A stretch of DNA of 13,233 bases. It comes from Acidimicrobiales bacterium (lineage in GTDB: Bacteria; Actinomycetota; Acidimicrobiia; Acidimicrobiales; Poriferisodalaceae). Made by a program: the position numbers and the translations under genes. How positions within the stretch are numbered: the first letter of the stretch is position 1; the number at the start of each line of letters is the position of its first letter. The stretch is from positions 1-13,233 of the forward strand of contig JAGQSP010000516.1 of NCBI GenBank assembly GCA_020439485.1, read 5' to 3'. The notes beneath the pieces are model-generated. The model did no database searches. It was not told where the DNA came from and saw only the letters and a program-made list of their open reading frames with translations. Below are positions 8,042 through 13,233 of this stretch, piece by piece.

Positions 8042-8590
8042 TCACGAAGCCGAATCGGGCCGCCATAGACGTCGGCGATACATCCAAGTAGGTGTCCGCC
8101 CCTGGGGCGGCCTCTGGTGTTCTCCCAGGCCGAGCACCTCGGCCCACTCGCCCATCACCGACACCACGACGTCGAACTCGAGCGCGCTTTCCATGCGATC
8201 GACCAGCGTGTAGCTGCGCCAGCCCGACTTGGCCACGAGCCCTCCGCCCGTGACATCGCGTCGGGTCCGCAGCACGCCGGCCCTGACCCTCGACAACCGA
8301 TCGATCGAGGCATACGGCAGGTGGTGCGTGCGCAGAACGGCTCGCCGATAAACGCCGTCGTGGCCGAAGTGACAGGCGATGGGCATGTCGAGCAACACGA
8401 TGGCCCCGAAGCCGATCGCGACCACCAGCCCGCCCAGAGTCCACAAATCGAGGCCGTGCGCAACTGTCAGCAGCACGGCAGCAGTGAGCGCGGCGACAGC
8501 TCCGATCGACGACAAGACGATGCCCGTCCAGGATGAGTGAAGGACCACAGTGCGGCTTCGACCAGACCCGGGCTCGGCCAGGCCGGGCAT
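8042..8590 (-). CDS. Small membrane protein, two N-terminal spans and a possible PH-like domain
   Basis: I do not recognise a named family. From the ATG at 8590 the protein has 182 residues: a short N-terminus, a span at about 23-44, a short loop, a second span at about 49-67, then a soluble C-terminal part. The latter runs HFGHDGVYRRAVLRTHHLPY, then an RAGVLRTRRDV segment, a SGWRSYTL strand and ESALEFDVVVSVMGEWAEVLG. Two spans followed by a compact beta-rich segment resemble bacterial PH-domain (bPH2-type) membrane proteins, but this is a weak fold guess. Its ATG shares one base with the dppF stop (TGATG), which indicates translational coupling to the transporter. The frame is open up to 8755, but that stretch overlaps dppF and lacks sense. 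The function is unknown. Confidence 0.7.
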   Translation of the reverse strand: MPGLAEPGSGRSRTVVLHSSWTGIVLSSIGAVAALTAAVLLTVAHGLDLWTLGGLVVAIGFGAIVLLDMPIACHFGHDGVYRRAVLRTHHLPYASIDRLSRVRAGVLRTRRDVTGGGLVAKSGWRSYTLVDRMESALEFDVVVSVMGEWAEVLGLGEHQRPPQGRTPTWMYRRRLWRPDSAS

Positions 8591-9630
8591 CAGAGCCCGT
8601 CGCGGGCGAACGATCCGATCGAGACGGAGACTTCCTCGCCGGGTGCCAAGGGATGGTGACACGCCGAGAACTGGCCGGGCTGACGTTCCAGCAGAGGAGG
8701 CTCCTCGACGGCGCATATGTCGGAGGCGCGATAACAGCGAGTGCGGAAACGACAACCGCTGGGAGGATCGACGGGCGAGGGAATGTCGCCCTCGAGAACA
8801 ATGCGGTTGCGCTGGCGCTCGAGGGCGGGCGACGGGATCGGCACCGCAGACATCAGCGCCTTGGTGTAGGGGTGAGACGGGGCGTCGTAGAGCGTCTGTT
8901 TGGAGGCCAGCTCGACGATCTTGCCCAGGTACATCACTGCGACCCGGTCGGAGACGTGACGCACCACCGACAGATCGTGGGCGATGAACAAGAAGGCGAT
9001 GTTGCGCTCGTCCTGAAGACGCTCGAGCAGGTTGATGACCCCGGCCTGGACGCTGACGTCGAGGGCAGACACCGGCTCGTCCAGGACTATGAAACCGGGG
9101 TCGAGGGCCAACGCTCGTGCGATGCCGATGCGCTGTCGCTGGCCGCCTGAGAACTCGTGAGGGTAACGGTTGCCGTGCTCGGGCCGCAGGCCGACATCCT
9201 CGAGCAGTGTGGCGACCCTGTCGAGGCGCTCCTTGGTGGAGACCTTCTCGTGGATCACCAGCGGTTCGGCGACGATGTCGTTGACCGGCATCTTCGGGTT
9301 GAGCGAGGCGTATGGGTCCTGGAACACCATCTGGACTTCGCGGCGGATCTCGCGAAGCTCGCGCTTGCCCAGACCCACAAGCTCGCGGCCCTTGTACTTG
9401 ACCGAGCCCGACGTCGGCTCGTGGAGTTGCAAGATCGCACGGCCCGCGGTGCTCTTCCCCGAACCCGATTCACCGACGAGCCCCAGCGTCTCGCCGGGGT
9501 GTACGTCGAAGGTGATGCCGGACACCGCATGCACCTTGCCGACCTGCCGGCGGACCAGGCCACCCGACATCACCGGGAACTCTTTGACGAGATCGGTGAC
9601 CTCGACGATTGGCGGCACGTCGGCATTCAT
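8590..9630 (-). CDS. dppF: Peptide ABC transporter ATP-binding protein (DppF/OppF type)
   Basis: This 346-residue cytoplasmic ATPase powers import of peptides or related solutes. It carries all nucleotide-binding motifs in order: Walker [10 protein letters not shown] at 53-61, Q-loop at Q104 in VFQDPY, signature SGGQR at 161-165, Walker B FIVLDE at 180-185, and switch histidine H218. After the ATPase core comes the oligopeptide/dipeptide C-terminal extension with [12 protein letters not shown] and four cysteines (C293, C299, C306, C324). In related DppD proteins an equivalent cluster holds a 4Fe-4S centre. It is assigned as the F subunit because it is the second ATPase and has the OppF-like [24 protein letters not shown] stretch. 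Its ATG overlaps the dppD stop by 4 nt (ATGA), with AGGGTGG 9 nt upstream of the start. The substrate is not deducible. Confidence 0.93.
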   Translation of the reverse strand: MNADVPPIVEVTDLVKEFPVMSGGLVRRQVGKVHAVSGITFDVHPGETLGLVGESGSGKSTAGRAILQLHEPTSGSVKYKGRELVGLGKRELREIRREVQMVFQDPYASLNPKMPVNDIVAEPLVIHEKVSTKERLDRVATLLEDVGLRPEHGNRYPHEFSGGQRQRIGIARALALDPGFIVLDEPVSALDVSVQAGVINLLERLQDERNIAFLFIAHDLSVVRHVSDRVAVMYLGKIVELASKQTLYDAPSHPYTKALMSAVPIPSPALERQRNRIVLEGDIPSPVDPPSGCRFRTRCYRASDICAVEEPPLLERQPGQFSACHHPLAPGEEVSVSIGSFARDGL

Positions 9631-10694
9631 CGGTCGTCACCACCCTGCGCGGCCTGGGCGGTCTCGGCGGCCTGCATCTGGGCCAGGTCGGTCCAGCGGT
9701 GGCACGCAGACAGATGGCCGGGCTGATCGGTCTCTTCGAGTTCGGGTTCGGTGACGCTGCAGCGATCGATGGCAAAGCTGCACCGAGGCGTGAACGGGCA
9801 ACCGTCTGGTGGGTTGACCAAGCTGGGCGGGGTTCCCGGGATGGGTGTGAGCACCTCTTGGCCGCCCTGAAGGGTCGGGATCGCACCCAGAAGGCCCTTG
9901 GTATAGGGCATACGAGGGGCTTCGTAGATCTGCTCGACGTCACCGCGTTCGACGAAACGGCCGCCGTACATGACTGCGACCCGGTCGGCCATTCCGGCGA
10001 CGACCCCCAGGTCGTGGGTGATCAAGATGATGGCTGCGCCCAGCTCCTCTTTGACCGACATGAGAGTCTCGAGAACCTGGGCTTGCACCGTCACGTCGAG
10101 GGCTGTGGTGGGCTCGTCGGCGATGATGATGTCGGGGTTGTTCATCATCGCCATCGCGATCATGACCCGCTGGCGCATACCGCCGGAGAACTCGTGTGGA
10201 TAGGCGTCGGCGCGCTGTCTCGGCTGGGGAATACCAACCGTCGCCAAGGCCTCGATCGCAAGGGCCTTGGCTGCCTTGGGAGAGATGTGGTTGTGGGCCC
10301 TCACGATCTCGGCGAGCTGGTAGCCGATCGTGTACACCGGGTTCAGCGACGTCATCGGATCTTGGAAGATCATCGAAATGTCGTTGCCGCGAAACTTGCG
10401 CACCTCACGGTCGGGGCGGCCCAGGAGCTGATTGCCGCGGAACACGGCGCTGCCGCTGATACGAGCGGTGCGAGGCAACAGTCCCATGAGGGCCATCTGC
10501 GAGACCGACTTACCAGAGCCCGATTCGCCGACGATGCCGAAGACCTCGTTGCGGCGCAGCTCGTAGGAAACGCCGCGAACGGCGAGCACGAGGCCATCTT
10601 CGGAAGGGAACGAAACGTGAAGGTTCTCGACCGACAGCAACAGCTCGTCGGCCCGCCCGTTGTCGGCCGAGGAAGCGCCTTGAGTTGTGGTCAC
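9627..10694 (-). CDS. dppD: Peptide ABC transporter ATP-binding protein (DppD/OppD type)
   Basis: This 355-residue partner ATPase should form the nucleotide-binding heterodimer with DppF beneath the two permeases. Motifs are Walker A GESGSGKS at 56-63, Q-loop Q111 in [11 protein letters not shown], signature SGGMR at 170-174, Walker B IIIADE at 189-194 and H227. The SGGMRQR signature and DPMTSLNP are typical of the D subunit. The C-terminal extension has [11 protein letters not shown] and four cysteines (C299, C305, C312, C331) spaced as in DppD proteins known or proposed to bind a 4Fe-4S cluster. The last 20 residues are rich in Ala and Gln and probably disordered. It starts at GTG, overlapping the dppC stop by 4 nt (GTGA). 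No clear Shine-Dalgarno precedes it, so translation probably depends on coupling. Confidence 0.94.
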   Translation of the reverse strand: MTTTQGASSADNGRADELLLSVENLHVSFPSEDGLVLAVRGVSYELRRNEVFGIVGESGSGKSVSQMALMGLLPRTARISGSAVFRGNQLLGRPDREVRKFRGNDISMIFQDPMTSLNPVYTIGYQLAEIVRAHNHISPKAAKALAIEALATVGIPQPRQRADAYPHEFSGGMRQRVMIAMAMMNNPDIIIADEPTTALDVTVQAQVLETLMSVKEELGAAIILITHDLGVVAGMADRVAVMYGGRFVERGDVEQIYEAPRMPYTKGLLGAIPTLQGGQEVLTPIPGTPPSLVNPPDGCPFTPRCSFAIDRCSVTEPELEETDQPGHLSACHRWTDLAQMQAAETAQAAQGGDDR

Positions 10695-11695
10695 TGGCGA
10701 ACCCGATTCTGGCGGGCGTCGAAGGCATCGCGCAGGCCGTCACCGATGAAGTTGATGCACAAGGCGATGGTCACGATGAACATGCCGGGCCACCAGAAGA
10801 GCCAGGGCCTGGTGTTGAAAGCCGATTGGTACTGAGACACCTGCTTTCCTAGCGACCAGTCCGAACCGCTGACGCCCAAGCCCAGGTACGAAAGCGCCGT
10901 CTCGACCAGGATGGCTGCCGAGATCAGCAGGGTGGCGAACACGATCACCGAACCGATGACGTTGGGCAGGATGTGTTTCCACATGATGCGCGAGTTGGTG
11001 GCGCCCAGGGCCCGGGCAGCCTCGACGAACTCTTTCTCGCGCAGCGACATGAACTCGGCACGTATGACGCGCGACGTAGATAGCCAGGACGCCAACGCGA
11101 TGATGAGCGCCAACACGAAGATGCTCTTGCTGTCGAAGGTGCGGCCGAGCACAGCAGCCACCAGCAGCAGCGGGATGGTGAACAACACGTCGACGAAGCG
11201 CATCAGCACGTTGTCGACCCAACCGCGATAGAAGCCGGCCAAGCCACCGACGACGGTACCGATGACGGTTGCGATGACACCGGCCACCGTGGCGATGATG
11301 ATGCTCTGCTGGGCGCCGCGGAGGGTGACGGCAAAGTAGTCGCGGCCGATGTTGTCCTGGCCGAAGGGATGCTCGCCGAGCATCACCCCATCACCATCGA
11401 GCCAGGGGATGGCATCGAGCGTGGGACGGCCGCCGTTCTCGACGATGCCTGCAAAGTTGTAGTCGTGCTTCCACAGTCGCAGGCCCACGAACGCCAACAT
11501 CACGATGAAGATCAGCACCGCCAGACTGATCATGGCCAGGCGGTGATGGAAGAACCGCGAGATGACCATCTGGCGCTGGGTGCGCGCCTCGACCGTGAAC
11601 TCACGATCGACTGGGCCCGACGACTCGGAGCCACCGGCCGGCCCCTCGGAGGCAACTCGATTGTTGACCCTGTAGGCACCCATATCGCCTGTCAT
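10691..11695 (-). CDS. dppC: Peptide ABC transporter permease (DppC/OppC type)
   Basis: This 334-residue inner-membrane permease is the second half of the translocation pore. The cytoplasmic N-terminal tail of about 45 residues is Gly/Ser-rich, followed by a span at about 55-74. Then comes an extracytoplasmic loop ending in the family motif HPFGQDNIGRDYF at 109-121, and five further hydrophobic stretches. The EAA loop that docks onto the ATPases is at about 224-244 (VEAARALGAT, then HILPN). The C-terminus WSLGKQVSQ and INFIGDGLRDAFD is typical of DppC. The open frame extends 320 codons upstream but merely overlaps dppB in another frame; the ATG at 11695 overlaps the dppB stop by 4 nt and has GAGG 8 nt upstream. 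All features are standard for the family. Confidence 0.95.
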   Translation of the reverse strand: MTGDMGAYRVNNRVASEGPAGGSESSGPVDREFTVEARTQRQMVISRFFHHRLAMISLAVLIFIVMLAFVGLRLWKHDYNFAGIVENGGRPTLDAIPWLDGDGVMLGEHPFGQDNIGRDYFAVTLRGAQQSIIIATVAGVIATVIGTVVGGLAGFYRGWVDNVLMRFVDVLFTIPLLLVAAVLGRTFDSKSIFVLALIIALASWLSTSRVIRAEFMSLREKEFVEAARALGATNSRIMWKHILPNVIGSVIVFATLLISAAILVETALSYLGLGVSGSDWSLGKQVSQYQSAFNTRPWLFWWPGMFIVTIALCINFIGDGLRDAFDARQNRVRQ

Positions 11696-13182
11696 CGACG
11701 GATCCTCGGGTCTAGGTAGGCGTACATGATGTCGGCCACGGCGTTCAGCAGCACGATCGAAAGAGACACCACGACCAGGAAGGCCATGATGGGATATGGG
11801 TCGATGTTGTTGAGCCCGGTGATGAACAACGAGCCCATCCCCCGCCAGTTGAACACCCGCTCGGTGATGACGGCACCCTCGATGGCGGTGGCGAAGCTGA
11901 TGGTGATGACCGTCATCACAGGGATCAAGGCGGTGCGGAACGCGTGCCGCATCACCACCTGGGTGGCCGGCAGGCCCTTGGCCTTGGCCGTGCGCACATA
12001 GTCGGAGTTGAGCGTCTCGAGCATGGAGGCCCGGGTGAAGCGCATGTAGGACGCGAACCCGATCAGGGCCAGTGCGAGCGAGGGCAGGATCTGGTGCCCC
12101 GCGTAGTCGACCATCGTCTCCCAGAAGGTGCCGCTGAAGTTGGGCGTCTTGGGATCGATAGTGGCGATGGTTCGCCCAGGGCTCCAGGCCGAGATGAACC
12201 TGTCGACCACGACCACACTTCCGAGCAGGAAGGTGGCGATCATGCCAGCCTGAGCAGCGGGGCGACGGTCGATCTCGCCGCCTATTGCAACACCCACCGC
12301 AGCACCCGAGGTCAACGAGAACACGAATAGAAGGAACAACCGGGTCCAGCTGGCATCTTCGATCCACGAGTCGAGGACCAGCGAGCCGAGGAATCCAACC
12401 AGAGCCGCAGCGACGCCGGCCACTGCCACACGGCGATTGCTCAATGGGGCGACGCTCATGGCCGCAAGGACGCCGCATGCCAGCGCGAGCACGGCGATTA
12501 GCAGCGGCGACAGGCCCGGGTTGGTGAGCCAGTCGGTGGCGTCGATGACGACCAGGATCGCACCCACAACGGCTGCGGTGATGGCACCACCCGCGGCTCT
12601 TCGGGCGAGCGAACCGCCGACCAGGCCGGCGGCCATCAACGCACTCAGGAGACACAAGATGGCGATACCGGTAGCCGATAGGCCGGGCTGTTCGAGGTAG
12701 TCGTTGAACTTGATGGCGCCGAACTCTTTCAGCAGAACGGCCAGCCAGAACACGGGGAGTGAGAAGAACAAGAAGGCGGCGAACGTCGACGTGTAGTCGA
12801 GGAGGCTGTACTGGCGCACCGCGGTGATGATGCCGACCAGCAGCCCGATGACGATCGACAAGATGGTGGCGATGATGATCAGGCGGAAGGTCGTACCGGC
12901 TGCCTGTTTGAGCAGCACCGAGACATCCTGACCGTCACGGTTGAGTCCGAAATCGCCACGGAAGAGGCCTCCGAGCCAGTCGACGTACCGCTCGAAGAAC
13001 GGCCTGTCGAGCTCGAGGAGACGGCGAACCGTGGCCATCGTCTGCTCGCGGTTGGGGTCGGTCGACTGGCGGTATTGCGCCAACGGGTCGCCCGAGATCG
13101 TCACCAGCCAGAAGGTCAGCAATGACGAAGCGAGCAGGATGGGAATTGATACGAGAAGGCGGCGAATGATGAAGAAGAACAT
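11692..13182 (-). CDS. dppB: Peptide ABC transporter permease (DppB/OppB type) with a large extra membrane domain
   Basis: At 496 residues this permease is far longer than usual (about 310-340). The first part is ordinary: an N-terminal span (FIIRRLLVSIPILL), the extracytoplasmic segment with RRLLELDRPFFERYVDWL and GDFGLNRDGQDV, and spans at about 99-121 and 134-151. The last part, from about 355, is also ordinary: GHQILPSLALAL, ASYMRFTRASMLETLNSDYVRTAKAKGL (EAA loop), RTALIPV, and the C-terminal DIMYAYLDPRIR. Between them, where the normal protein has only a short loop, is about 170 residues with roughly six predicted spans. It forms the pore with DppC. The upstream gene, beyond the edge, is probably the binding protein. 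There is no clear Shine-Dalgarno before the ATG, and a strong stem-loop lies 14 bp upstream. Confidence 0.93.
   Translation of the reverse strand: MFFFIIRRLLVSIPILLASSLLTFWLVTISGDPLAQYRQSTDPNREQTMATVRRLLELDRPFFERYVDWLGGLFRGDFGLNRDGQDVSVLLKQAAGTTFRLIIIATILSIVIGLLVGIITAVRQYSLLDYTSTFAAFLFFSLPVFWLAVLLKEFGAIKFNDYLEQPGLSATGIAILCLLSALMAAGLVGGSLARRAAGGAITAAVVGAILVVIDATDWLTNPGLSPLLIAVLALACGVLAAMSVAPLSNRRVAVAGVAAALVGFLGSLVLDSWIEDASWTRLFLLFVFSLTSGAAVGVAIGGEIDRRPAAQAGMIATFLLGSVVVVDRFISAWSPGRTIATIDPKTPNFSGTFWETMVDYAGHQILPSLALALIGFASYMRFTRASMLETLNSDYVRTAKAKGLPATQVVMRHAFRTALIPVMTVITISFATAIEGAVITERVFNWRGMGSLFITGLNNIDPYPIMAFLVVVSLSIVLLNAVADIMYAYLDPRIRR
12178..12696 (-). other. Extra multi-span membrane domain inserted in DppB
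   Basis: Residues about 163-335 of DppB have no counterpart in the standard permease. They include hydrophobic stretches at about 171-190, 199-214, 226-245, 252-272, 281-301 and 313-332. These are separated by short loops with charges such as SLARRAA, SNRRVAV and GEIDRRPAAQ. An even number of spans would keep the flanking permease halves in their normal orientation, which argues that the insertion is functional rather than damage. The frame is open throughout. Boundaries are estimated by eye. Confidence 0.65.
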
Positions 13183-13196
13183 TGGGATCAGACGAG

Positions 13197-13229
13197 GTGC
13201 GCCGGGCCGCGGAGTGCGGCCCGGCGCAC
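13197..13229 (-). terminator. Perfect 14-bp stem-loop upstream of dppB (intercistronic attenuator or terminator)
   Basis: Positions 13197-13210 and 13216-13229 are exact inverted repeats of 14 bases, almost all G and C, around a 5-base loop. The structure sits 14 bp upstream of the dppB start, in the transcript that enters from the right. No T-run follows on the minus strand, so it is not a classical intrinsic terminator. Stem-loops at this place often separate an abundant binding-protein message from its permease genes by protecting the upstream mRNA or cutting read-through. The dppA-like gene beyond the edge is inferred, not seen. Confidence 0.6.
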
Positions 13230-13233
13230 GACG

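Noticed and set aside
8591..8755. A 55-codon extension of the small membrane protein
   Set aside because: It lies wholly within the dppF coding region and encodes an Arg/Ser-rich shadow; the TGATG junction at 8588-8592 is the natural start.
9609..10835. A 408-codon open frame on the plus strand
   Set aside because: It is antisense to dppD, whose ATPase motifs are complete. The translated product is an Asp/Val/His-rich shadow without recognisable features.
11696..12655. A 320-codon N-terminal extension of DppC, suggesting a fusion protein
   Set aside because: This part is the out-of-frame shadow of dppB. The ATG at 11695 has a Shine-Dalgarno and a 4-nt overlap with the dppB stop, and gives a normal DppC length.
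1..13233. Defence island, CRISPR array, mobile element or biosynthetic cluster
   Set aside because: No repeat-spacer pattern, transposase, integrase, toxin-antitoxin pair or synthase was found; the genes are metabolic, export and transport genes.

Overview
This is a GC-rich window with dense, tightly packed genes and many overlapping start and stop codons. It looks like a chromosomal segment of a high-GC actinobacterium. Three things point to the class Acidimicrobiia: the secG-ppc pair typical of Actinobacteria, the Tat-exported protein with GYW...DGG.F.FG repeats (a repeat type I associate with Acidimicrobiia), and general codon use. This placement is inferred and was not tested by search. 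I see no mobile element, phage gene, tRNA, rRNA or CRISPR array.

Layout. Plus strand, 1-2226: the 3' end of a ferredoxin-reductase-type FAD oxidoreductase (cut by the window edge), then a Tat-exported protein with six propeller-like repeats and a matrixin-type zinc protease domain. Minus strand, 2230-3645: a lipoprotein of the peptide-binding SBP_bac_5 family. It converges with the protease gene across 3 bp and is divergent from the next gene. Plus strand, 3757-5004: a PLP-dependent class III aminotransferase related to, but distinct from, glutamate-1-semialdehyde aminomutase. Minus strand, 13182 down to 5023: a run of seven genes in the order dppB, dppC, dppD, dppF, a small membrane protein with a possible PH-like domain, secG and ppc. 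The first five are chained by 1-4 nt stop/start overlaps, then come gaps of 66 bp and 16 bp.

How it fits together. dppBCDF encode the two permeases and two ATPases of an ABC importer for peptides or similar solutes. Its binding protein is probably encoded just beyond the right edge, because a perfect 14-bp stem-loop upstream of dppB sits where binding-protein and permease genes are often separated by such a structure. Downstream, the same strand carries SecG (protein export) and PEP carboxylase (anaplerotic oxaloacetate). The lipoprotein at 2230-3645 could be a second binding protein or an orphan.

Most notable points: DppB carries an extra block of about 170 residues with roughly six predicted membrane spans, set between otherwise normal permease halves. 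The Tat-exported propeller-matrixin architecture also deserves a second look, as does the small membrane protein translationally coupled to dppF. Nothing here resembles a defence system or a clearly new multi-gene system.
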